NCBI RefSeq assembly: GCF_015706575.1
Contig: NW_024037056.1
Coordinates: 15,551,405 to 15,615,404, forward strand
DNA length: 64,000 bases
From: Patiria miniata
Taxonomy: Eukaryota > Echinodermata > Asteroidea > Valvatida > Asterinidae
Direction of reading: 5' to 3'
The translations under genes and the position numbers were made by a program. Below the pieces are notes generated by a model. That model was not told the origin of the DNA. It saw only the letters and a list, made by a program, of their open reading frames with translations, and did no database searches. This document shows, piece by piece, positions 35,101 through 47,100 of the stretch (positions are counted from its first letter, which is position 1; every line of letters begins with the position of its first letter).

Positions 35101-38100
35101 GAATATTTCAAAACGATCAGTTTTGTACTACTTTTTATTGCATCCAATTCAGCAGTGACAATGCAACTAGACTTGAAGAACATTAAAAGTCATATTTTCT
35201 TAAGCGTTTGGTTGAAAAAAATTGGAGAAAAGAGGACAGATTTTGGTAAAAAGAGCCTTGCAACAACCAACAGTAAGCAGTATTGCCATCAATGTGGGTG
35301 CATTGTATGCCCAACCCGTTCTGCACGTACATGCATAGTACATGTACATGTGTGGTCCTATGCAGTGTATTGTGTTCATGTACATTAGCTGAGGCTGTTG
35401 CATTTATCATGTTTATGTGACGTTTTTGATAAGGCTGTTTTTTGGTTATATGCATCTTCCTCCCCCAATGATTCTTTAGCCCCTCCCTCATTCCACGCAC
35501 TGGAAAATTGAGCCTGTAGAAAAAGGTCATCTTATAAATTCATGCATAATTCATGTAATTTGCACTTTTTTTCTACATATTCCTGCAAAATTTATTTAAA
35601 AAAAATTAAAATTATATGCAGATTCTTCTAAAAATGTGTCAAATATCAGTGACAAATTGATGTCGTTTAAAGCTTGTCATAGGGCCTATCTTGTGATTTT
35701 TCGCAAATGATTTTCCTTTTTTCTTTTTTTCTTTTTTAAAAATATGTCTGCGTCATTTCTTAAGGAACTCAAATTTAATGGGGCTTTAATTTTTTCTTTT
35801 GGTAAGCCATTAAGTTTGTTTGCCAAGACTTATATGCTTGTAATTACTCTAATCTCAAGTAATTTACTAGTTCATTCCTTCTTTTTGTAAATATTTTCTT
35901 ATTTTATGGATTTATTGAAAGGCAAATACAGATTTTTCCAGATTGGTTGTCCAAACAATTTCTGATACCATTAGGCTGAATGTCCATTACCACAAATGCA
36001 CATATGTAACGTTTTTATAACAGTGGAGATACATTTATTTTTTTAATCGCCATCTCTGTACACTACCAATTAAATTTGTGTGCAGAGGTATGGCTGCTTG
36101 TGACCTCGCATACAGCGAGGGCAGTGTTGACCGCATGTACGCAGTCAGCCATCGAACCGGAGGTCGTGATTTGTCAGATCCCCCTTGCATCATCAACATT
36201 CTGATGCAAATGATCGGCGTCCTTTGAAAGAATTACCGCCGACCCTCTTAACCCGAGCACCTTCACCGCGTCGGCAGCATCAATAAGATTCCAGCCCAGC
36301 GCCGCCGTTGTCGCCGGTCGCCCCCTGCGGTAAACCGCACTCCCCCTTCCATGCGACTGTTTGCTCCCCGCGCAAAGCGTCAGTCGGTCGGTGAGGAAAA
36401 AAAGCCAGAGTACCTGGCCGTGTTTGTGATACCGGCCTGAGCTGTTTACCAAGCGTACATTTCTCCTGTTTGAAAATCCTCCAGGATTTCTAAACCCGGG
36501 CGGCACTTTTTCCCCCTTCATCAACTGAAAGGGTGTGTTTAACATTTAGCATGTGTGTATTTGTCGTTATATTTATGTACACGCAAAGTAAAGGGAGCTG
36601 GTTCGTGTTGTTTAATAAAAACGGTCAGACAATGGGTTATTACACATAAAGAGGGCTTGACAAATTAATGTGGGTAGCGGCACTGTGTCAGTAAGGCGCG
36701 GGGTCAAATGATCTGTGGGCTTTTTAGCTTTGCATCGACTGGTCCCACACGGACTACCAGTCTCACCGGTTCCAGCCTCATGTTTGTCAATAATTGAGCT
36801 TCTTATTTCTGTGGTCTGGTGAGCCTTGAGCCTTCGGAAGAAGTGGACGTCACTTGAGAAAGTTGTCGGAGGTGTAAGCAGTTGGGTTGACTGTTCAGTG
36901 AAGTTATATTCGAGAGACGTTTGTCATTTATATGAAGATGTGTTCCTTTTGTGTTGGAAGTTCTGTCTGCCGGTTGGTGCACAATTGCGAATGTTGTTTG
37001 AATGGTAAGGTCTGGGTTTGCGTGTTCTTCTAAAAATATTTTTTGTTGTGATCAAACTTATTGTTATTTCCAGAAGGAACTTTAGCATCCATTTCAGTTT
37101 GATTTATTGGGAATTGTTTCTCAAAGATAGTAGTGATTATGACGACCAGAAGTTTAGCAATTTTCCTAAGACCATTATGGAAATGTCTGACATGGATTGG
37201 TCAACTTCAACAGCAGAAAAATCGTCTTATAAAATAATTAAAAAATAATGTTATGGGTAAGATTGTGCATGAAGTGTTACACAAATTTGATGCCTCTTAA
37301 TTCTGTCTGATTTCCTAGTGAACCTTTCCCAATTGTAGCAGAATTAGAGAATCATTTTGATTAAGAAAAACAATGGAGAAATGCTCAAAATCTGATCTTT
37401 GTCATGTTTTTTAACATTTCTTGATTTCAGTGGAACACCCTTTTTGTCTGATTCCATGTTCAACCTGATGTTGCCTCGGGATTACAAATTTCTTTTTCTG
37501 TTTCAATGAATTTCTTTTTGCTTTATTTTTCTTCAGAGCTGAAGAAGGTTCGGGCCAGCACCGGCCCACCCACCCCACCCCTAACGCCAACCAGCCAACA
37601 CCAACTCCAATCCTTCATTCCCGCCGGACCCGTCTCCGCTCACGCCGCGTTCGCCCTTCACGGCAACATCCAGTACACAGGCCTGCAGAAAAACGGCGAA
37701 CCGATGCCCCTCCTACCCCTGAACACGATCAGTCCGGTTTGGGGCGGGCATCACCAAGGGTACCCATCCCCGTGGCATCTGTTGCCTGGTGCCTTGCAAA
37801 CCGGCGCCCTGCCTGCCAGCGAGCTGGTCCACCGAGCACTCAGTCTTGACTACAGTAAGGACACGGCACGGATGTCGCAACAACCGCAACGGGCGCCGAA
37901 ATTTGACTTTGCCCACTTGGCGCTCGCCGCCACCCAGCCCTGCAGCGCCGACGAGAATCTTGCCAAGGGTTTGGTTTCCCTACCCCACCCGCATCCCCAC
38001 CCGCATCACCACCCCCACCCAGAGGAACGACGGAGGGGGCGGGGCCCGACGCGCGCCAAGAAGGAGTTCATCTGTAAGTTCTGCGGCCGGCATTTCACCA

Positions 38101-41100
38101 AGTCGTACAACTTGTTGATCCATGAGCGTACCCACACGGATGAGCGACCATTCTCTTGCGACATCTGCCAGAAAGCGTTCCGACGACAAGATCATCTTAG
38201 AGATCATAGGTGGGTTGCTTATTTTTCTAAATTGTATTTACCGTCTTGAGTTTCTGCATAACTGCTTTTAGTCCTTTCATTCGTGGACATCATGCTTTGC
38301 CCTTCAGGGGGTTTCCCAACTGAGTGACATTTTTCATTTGACAAGTACCATTCTGTTTTGGTCACCTTTTTATCACATGATCATTTTTTATCAAACAGTT
38401 TATCAGAAAAAGTACCAATAGCTGTTTCTTTTAAACTAAGGTTTAAACCTCAAATGAAAACCTTTTTGCAGTAGAACTGTGAGCAAATCCTGTGCAGCAC
38501 AAAATAATAGTGAGTTAGTTAGGTAGATTTTGTTTAAAAGGATATGCTGAATTTGTCAGCAAATCATTACCTGCGGGAATATTAAGCTTTTCTGACAAGG
38601 TTTCATGCAACTCATCCTTCAAAATGTTCCCAGGTCACCCCACAAATAGCTATCCCAGACCCTAACAGTGTTTTGCCTGCTGATGCAGTTTGTCGATATA
38701 GTGCCGAAGCCCACGGTAACGTGTCGGCACTAGCTGACATCTGCATAACCAATGCACCCCCCAAACTGACCAATCAGCATCCGGCATGAGTCTTTCTGAA
38801 CCGGCTGCTGCCATGGCAACCAGCCCTGTCAGGTGATCAGTCAAGTACGATCGAAGCCTCCCTCTGATAACAGTACAAAACGTTTGGGGTTTCAAGTAGT
38901 CCGGCTGGCGTAGCACGCTACTTTTTTTTTTGCCGTCCCAGAGAGTCAATATTGGATACATGCACATGCCCCGGTGTTGAGGCCTGGCGGTTGGGTCTCT
39001 CGCAACACGCTCGCAAGAGCTTTGCCCTGGCCACGACCCCGCAAACCCGCGCCTAGTCTTCGAAAAGAATCACTCGGCTCTTTGTCGTTACGTGCTCTCG
39101 CGCGGGAGACAAATTTGACTGTCTTGCGTCGGAGACATCTCGGGTGATAACTTCCGACCTCGCCGTCACTGGCGAGGGCGACAAACACGGACCGGGCAAC
39201 GGAACAGGTTGAATTAAAAGGCATGCCTTGCCCCCCCCCCCTTCCCCCGAATAAGCTGATGTAATCTTTGATGCGATGTGCAATGCAGACAGACCAGTCA
39301 AATTGTGCAATAAATTGTGTTTAATCTTGATGATGTTTTAACAAGCGTGGCGGCAAGGTCTAGACCGGAAGAATCTTGAGTTGTCTCAGTGCTCATCAAG
39401 AGCAAACTAAACCTTTCTTTTTAATTTTGGGGTTGGAAAAAATTATCACCTACCAAAATCAATGACACGTACCAGTAATCCTTATACAATTTGAAACTTC
39501 AATTTACTGCAAGGGGAGATGTATTTAGCACAAAAAAAACTGCTGCAACCTTTTGCTTCAAATACTAAATCAAAAACTAAAACTGAAAAGTGCCAGAAAT
39601 CCTCATAGAAGTTGCAATTTTTATCTCAGCGGAAAATATATATGAACCAAGTTCGTTTCAAAAAAAAAATTCTTTCTCTCAAGCTACATACACATGTACA
39701 ATATTATTGTTTCGTGTTTTGTTTTTGTTTTTTTTTTTTTTTTTTAGATTCATAGGTATTTGATTTCCTATTTTGAAAAAAAAAAAAATCCAACCTTTTT
39801 TCATCTAATTTGGGAACTCCTCATTTATTATTTATTTCAAAGGAAGTCATTGGCCTGAATTGGCCCTGAAGTACAAGTTTCACCACTCCAAAGTGTCAAT
39901 TAAATATTTTTATGAGGCTCCTTATCTCACACTTTTGACCCACGGTCAACAATCCTCAAAAATATCAGATAAAAGCCCTCCCTTCCGTCCTAACACCTCC
40001 GACCCCAAAACTACTCCCGGGCCGGCCGGCGTGCACACGCGCCCGCGCACGCTACCCCAGAAAAGACAACAAAACCTGGTAGCATTGCGATATCAGTGAG
40101 CGGGAACTGGCGTGGTCAGTTTCTGATTGTTCGGCCGACACGTTCCGGTTGTCCAAACTGTTGCCAAAACCCCTGATCAACGGGAAGCCTCGCGATAAGA
40201 GATGTCAATCATAATCTTTTAATCAACCGTCAATCTCATCGGAGCAGGAAACAGGGAAAGATAAGGATACAGATTGACAGCTTAATTTTTGCTTTTGGGA
40301 TTTAAAATTTAATAAAATACAATATTTTCATTTGATTTAAGACAAGTTTGTTGCAAATTTCAGCACTCCAAGTTTTGGAAATTTATATTCCTGAATTTGT
40401 AATGGAGTTCATTAAATTGTGAGTAGAAATTTTTTTAAAATTACTAATTTGTCTTTAAGCAGCTTGTTGGCTGACACCATACTCACTCAAATGAAAAAGT
40501 CAGCTTAAAATTGCTCCGGGGAGAAGTATTAATGTCTAGCTTATTGTTTAGTATACATGCACATGTACTGGTGTTTCTTTTAAGAAACTAATATTGGAGA
40601 TATTTGTCTAAACAAAATGTTTGATTTGATTTGAGATGGCTGCTTGATGAATAATTCATCAGAAGGAATGTCATCTGGGACGTCTGATTGGAGGACAGGA
40701 TGCCACATATTCAATGAATAATTCATGGTTTGAAATTGACTTTAACCAATCATGCAGCTTCTTGGTCAGCTTGGCAATTATTTGAGTGGTCGGATGTTAA
40801 TGACTTGCCTGACTGATACCCCTAATTGACACCCCCCCCCCTTCCCTGGACAAAACCAAAACAAACATCATCACGATATCTCAAAGGTGTGGCAAGCGTA
40901 CGTGCGCGGGCTAGCTGTCCATCAACACCCCGCATACATCGCTCACAAACCCTTCGCCAAACAGTCCCAAGCAATCGGCGAGTCCGCTGACGAGATCGAG
41001 CATCAACGATCGACCCACGAGATACGCCGCTCACTTCGTTGAAGTCCACCGCTAATTTTTCTCCCTTCGGCACGCGGCTCTTGTGTTGTTCGGGGTAGAT

Positions 41101-44100
41101 GGTTTCTGAAGTTACTGCCGTCCTTTCCTCTTGTGCTGTGGGTCCGAAAATAAATCTGTTTTTTTTATAAGAGGATATTTCTCGAGTATGGTTAAGATAC
41201 CTTGACGATTCAATGGGTGTCCTTATCTGTGGCAATGTTTTCTCTTTTTAGTTTTCAGAAATTGGTAAAACCATTTTGTGGTATTTACATGTACGAAAAA
41301 GTTTAACAAATCATCAATCATGTGTTCGTTGTCTGTCAGATTGAGTCTCATTGTGGGTGTGTGTTTTTGGCCGTGCGATGTACCATGTTCATAATTTTTT
41401 TTATCGGTTTAATACCACACGTAGATGTGGGTGGCAGCCAGGTTGGGTGGTACTCGGCTGTTTGGCTGGTTCCCTGCCTGCTTATTCAGTGCCTTTCTGC
41501 CTGCCTACCGTAACCCACCTGTCTCACTAGCAACTTCAAACATGCCAATTTTCTTACGTCCGACCGACACACTAATGTTCCCCAATCACCCGCAACCCCA
41601 CATACAGCATAATTTGTACTTTCCCAGTCAAACATGATTTGTGAACGAGGGCTGCCCTAATAAGGGTTAATTTGAAATTAAAAATAGGTTCCCTAGAACA
41701 ACTCCATTGTTCAGGGTCTTGTGAGAAGGATGTTCGACGGTTTCGTAGAGACCCTACCTGAGTTATTGTCTAAGATGTTTGCATTGCCCCCGTTTAGTCG
41801 TAATTTAATTTTTTTTTTTACTGAAACCGAACCCGACAGACCATTAATTTTGTATCACATTGTGGGCCATACTTTTATTTAATGATATCCTACATGTAGA
41901 ATCCCTTTGAATGGAGGGTTAGGTTTGCTCCCCTCGGACAAAAAAAATTTAATTGATGGGGCACACTTGATGGATGAGAAGGGTAATTTTTGGGGAAAAC
42001 GAGAATTTACGGCGGTTGTTGCCGGGCCGGGAGTGAGTTGATTTGTGGTGGATTTTCCCTTCTGTTATTTTTTCTTTGTCCTTTCTTTTTTGTTTCATGA
42101 CCCTGTTGAAAAGGGAGGCAAAGTGGGAGAAAAGCGAATAGAATAATGTTTCATGTTCAAATGCAGACAGGAAATTTTGGAATGTAAATGCCAGACATTT
42201 GAGTTGTGCTTTTGAAGGACCGTTTGTGTGGCTGGGAATTTCTGATGACTTTCAACTCTGCAAAATGCACACCAGATTTCTCCTGTTTAAAAAAAAGTTG
42301 ATTTTACAAAGTGGTGAATACAGCCAGAACATAAAGAATGAAAGAGAAAATTTTGACCAAGGATTTTTTACTAAAATTCAGTTTTTTGGGTTTCAGCTTT
42401 TCAGTCTCCTGTGAAAAAAAAACAGAAAAGAGAGTTTGATAGGATTTCTTCTGAACAAAAGTGCTACTTTTGGATGAATGCGAATTTTATCAACGTATTT
42501 GAAATTGTGTGCAAATTATCCTGACTCTTGTTTGTTTTCAGCATTATCAAACTAGGATTCAAATTGAAATTCCGTCCTCATTTTAAAGTTCAGATCTTTA
42601 TTAGATTTAACAGTAAAATATAGAATAGTGCACAGTGCATGTTTGTGCCAAACCAACGAAATTTGTGTCCACAGAATCAATATTTATTTGGGGTACAGTT
42701 GAAATTTGTAGTGAATGGTTTTCTGTAATTACAAAGCAGACCAATAAAGGGTTTTTATCTTATCAAAAAAAGGGGCCACAAATCTATTTCAGATAAAAAG
42801 ATGAGAAATTGATAATTTGTATTCAAGACAAGCTCAATTGAAATTTTGAAAATAGCTTTTTCTGAATGTTCTGGCCCTTAAAAGTACACACGTTTTCTAA
42901 CAAATTCTGTCCTTTATTATCACAAATTTAATTCAATCATAAGTTTGGCTTGTTCTTTTGGACACACACAAGTCAAATTGTGCAATTTTTTATCTAACAA
43001 TACAGGAAGAAAAAATCCTGACAAATGGTTGCTTTTAACTTGCACTTTTTTGATTCGGATAAAAAGTCCGCCACGACACAAATGTTTGCCAAGTCAGTCA
43101 ACTTTTCAGCACTCCCTCATTAAGGCTTGACAAGTGATGAATGAATATGGCTGGAAATTGAACAACGGACCGAACATTTTCCTTCTTTTTTTAGGCAAAG
43201 TGTCAGACGGTCCGGCCTGAACGATTATTCTCCGTTTCTTTGCTTGCGCTGGACACACACCACGCAGTTTTCAACCTCGACAGGAAATCAATGGCACTTT
43301 TTCTTTCTTGCAGTGACACGAGCGCACCTTAGCAGTCGCGATCATTTTCTTCAACTCGATACTTCTGGAGTAATCTGGACAGATCGGGTTTGAAGATGCT
43401 TTGAACCCTAACCCCTTAGGGTTTTTTTTACTAGGAACAATCCTTCAAAATCCTCCAAAATTTGCACTTGCACATGTATGTGTCAATCCTTCAAAATCGT
43501 CAGACAGTCCTGCCTCAAAACATGCATTCATCCTCAATCCTCCAAAAACCTCTTCTTCAAACACCAATCATCCTCAATCCTCCAAAATCCTCATGTGCTA
43601 AAACACCATTCATCCTCAATCCTTCAAAATCCTCATGTTTCTCCAACACCATTCCCCCGAAATCCCCCGAAATCCCCAATCACAGTAACTACATTACATC
43701 TTATATTGAAAACATTTCTGGGACGATATATGAATGGTAGAATTTACTTACATCATCGTTTATAATACTCACTTTATTTTTATTTTATTTGTTTTTGGCT
43801 GGGGGTATTGTTTTTTTTTCATTTTGTTTTACTCTGTGTTTTGAACCTGGATTCATCCTTTTCAGGTTTTAAATTACACTAGATGTCAACACATTTTGGA
43901 CGATAACAATTTCACAATCTAGGAGTACATTTTCCAGAAACCCACGCAGTCAAAAAAAAAAGAGTCAACACCGACTTGTCTATCACTCCGAGTAATTTTT
44001 TCCATTCTCATGTTTTGAAATTTGTCTGCCTGCCCTCCCCACTCATTAAGCCACATGCGCTGCGGTGTACTCGATCGACAGCTAACGCACACATGCACCA

Positions 44101-47100
44101 CGGCCTGCAAATAGAGCCGGGCCAAATTGAGAGGGTTCTGCCGAGCGTACGCCGCGCCGCGGATCCATTTGTCGTGGCCCCTTCATCGCATTGCTCCCAC
44201 GCTCTTGCCGTAGTGTGGTGAGTCTCTCTCTCCCTTCGCTTGCTCACCGTAGTTCGGCTCCCCGTGGCATGGCCGTCCGGCGACAGCCTGGCGTCACCAG
44301 TGTACCTTTGATTGGTATCGGCCCGAGGTCGTGTTTGGCCAAGCGACCTGGGCAGCACTCTATATGGTGTTTGCTTTTCACTTGTTTTTCCTTTGCTCAG
44401 ACTTCTGCTGACGATATTTTTTTTTAGTCAACTCCATCACTGTAAGCTTGTCAAGGTTTCTGTTCTTGCCTTGACCTTGTCTCAACATATTTCTGTTCCT
44501 ACATGATAACAGAATTGCTCAATATTTTACATAATAGTACCGGTAGGACGGTACCAAAGAATTATTTTGTCCAATAAATGGTTTTTTTTAAGTCTAACAA
44601 AAAGTTGCTGATGCAGCTCTCTCTAGATGTTTGTGTCAAACAAGATCAGTACATGCCTATCGAAAAGTGTAACAACACTCACGAATATTCCTCACTTTCC
44701 TAAATATCTCATGACTATTCATCACTTCCCTCCTAGTTCATCTCTTTGACAGCTGATAGTGGTTGGTCATTCCTTTAATTATTCATGAATATCTTATGAA
44801 TATTCATCACTTTCCTGCTGGTTCATCTTGCCAACTGATGTATGGTTGGTCATTCCTTAAATGTTATGAATATCTCATGAATATTCATCACTTTCCTCCT
44901 TGTTCATTTTCTTGACAACTGATGCATGGTTGGTCATTCCTTAAATACTCATGAACATTCTCATGAATATTCATCAGGTTTCTTCCTTGTTCAGTTGTTT
45001 GACAGCTGATTCATGATTGGTCATTCCATACTAACAAAATTGATACAGTGAGCCTCAAAGCGGGGTGCATAATTTCCACCAATCGGCCGAACCCCGTCAC
45101 GGCAAACGCCTAAATTCACAACTTAATCATCGGACAGGTAGAGCCATGCCATCTTAAGTTAATACTAAAAGAATAGTCACCCCAACTTGGCCAAAAAAAC
45201 CTCTCGGCCACGGACGTGCATGCTCATACAAATCTCACCATCATTCAAAATGGTTTTGATAATTACGCATCCATAATATTTGGAGGAAACATATATGGTA
45301 CACGTACCTTCCTCGTTTGTTTTCTTTTCTTTTTTTCTTTTTAATAGCGCGTCAGCGCTGAATGCTGGGTAAATTTATTCAGTGAGTAGGCGCGGCGACT
45401 CGGCGACAGAACAGAAAATAACTGGCAGAACTTTTGGGTTGACACAGACTAACAATATGAAGCAGTAGGCCTACTTCCTGTTTTGGTTACCGACGGACGG
45501 CCGTTTTGATTGAGAAGAAAAAAATCAGTGAGTTTTGGAGATTTTGGATGGATGAATTTTTCCTCCATCAAATCTCCGCCTCTTGAAGATCTACTCTGGA
45601 TATCATGTTCTGATGCAAGATGTTTGATTGTTTGGTACAAGTTAAACATAAGGAACTAAAAAAAAATTTAAAACCCTCTTTTATGCATGAAATATGAACC
45701 TTTCTCTCTGCTTTGGAAACAAAAACTCACAATAACACTTCCATTTTGCATGTAAAAACAATGTGCCAAAATGACTACATAAAATCCATAATTTTACCCC
45801 AAAAAACTAATTTCTTTTTAACAAAAAAAGACACTTATCCTTTCCAATCACACTGCCACATCACTCAAATGTAAGGTCTTGTTTTCGCTTTTAATCTGAT
45901 ACCACGTTTGAGGTTGTGATGTTTGCAGTTTTGAAGATTTCATAAATTTTTCAATTTCTCAGCCATGTCCACATTCTCATGGCATATTGCCCATTGATTT
46001 TGACATGTTTGAGGGCAAAAGTTTCAAAGTTTTTGGCTGAACCCTCACGGACCACCTACTGTCCTCTGACTGACCGAGTCCGTACAGACTGACTGACTGA
46101 TTGATTGACTGAGTCACTAACCCAGGCATTTGTGGTATAACAATGGGACAGCTTATGCAGAGTCTAGAGTATACACTGTTTGAAAATCTTCTAAAAGGAC
46201 GCCAAAAAGTCATGCAGCTTTTCAGCACTTCGATCTACGAATCTGTCACTTAAATATTATGATATCTGATCGACAAGATGAATGGCGTGAGCCTCTCTCC
46301 GTTAATGACAGCTTTGATAGACGAAAACTCACTGATCACGGTGACGACAACAAAAGGCGGAAGATAAAAAAAAATATAAAAAATTGATGAGTTAAAGTTC
46401 AAAATACTTGGCGCCTGCTGTCTGAATTGGCTACCGTTTGCCACCGATGCTTGTTGGACAATATCTTAACGAGCTCTCGAAACTGTCAGTCAATCTGACT
46501 CGTACCAACCAACGAATAACGGCCCAATCTTTCCCTTATCACAATTTTTCCCCCCATATTGGGGCCTGTACGACACCAGATAACCTTCGTTATTGTCCCG
46601 AGTCGTCTGCTCTGGAGTGTTATTTAGTGCACAGTCGTTCTCGCCGTCTGATATTTTTTTTTCTTTTCTCCTTGTGGGCCTTTTTCGGAAGTGAGATGGT
46701 ATCGCGAGTTTGTGGAGTATGAAGTGCCGTTGAATGGCGCGGCGATAAGATTAGGAAAGAAAAGCCAGTGATCGCAGTCGTTTGCCACCGATTCCGTGGG
46801 GGTTGTTGGGTAAGGGTCTCGAGTATTTCATATGATTGGCAGGCTGGCTGGACGGTGCATGTGGAATGGGATCGTTTTCATTTGTGTTGATAAACAAATT
46901 TTCTGACGACTGGTCGCACAATTTTTCACTATAATGTGTAGAGTCACAGTGAAGGCAAAGGCATATTTCACATACTATGAAACCTCATTTGCTGGGCTTA
47001 ATTTTTTTTTTTTTTCCGTTTCTTGAATAATATTACAAAAATCAGTCAAATTCCCTCAGACTTTGTCTGTTGTCACATCATTATTTTAGTAATTTATATA

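Larger units (their letters stand above)
14161..37536 (+). other. OSR intron 1 (23.4 kb)
   Basis: Non-coding; bounded by GTAGGC at 14161 and TTCTTCAG at 37536. It holds a 103-bp satellite (16446-17910), an inverted repeat (19576-19885), a hairpin (26083-26180), TTAA-element copies 2 and 3, a G-rich minisatellite (32330-33010), a TAATCC cluster (30555-30704) and GC-rich islands (22540-22780, 27290-27400, 29480-29640, 36085-36530), each listed separately or noted in the findings. The remaining stretches are AT-rich, with short frames I do not recognise. Confidence 0.7.

Noticed and set aside
35020..35388. 122-codon plus-strand frame
   Set aside because: Not recognisable, AT-rich like the intron, with an ACATGTACATGT simple repeat at its end.
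37506..37536. ATG at 37506 as the OSR start
   Set aside because: It lies in a T-rich tract ending in a strong acceptor (TTCTTCAG), and an upstream exon of the right phase exists.
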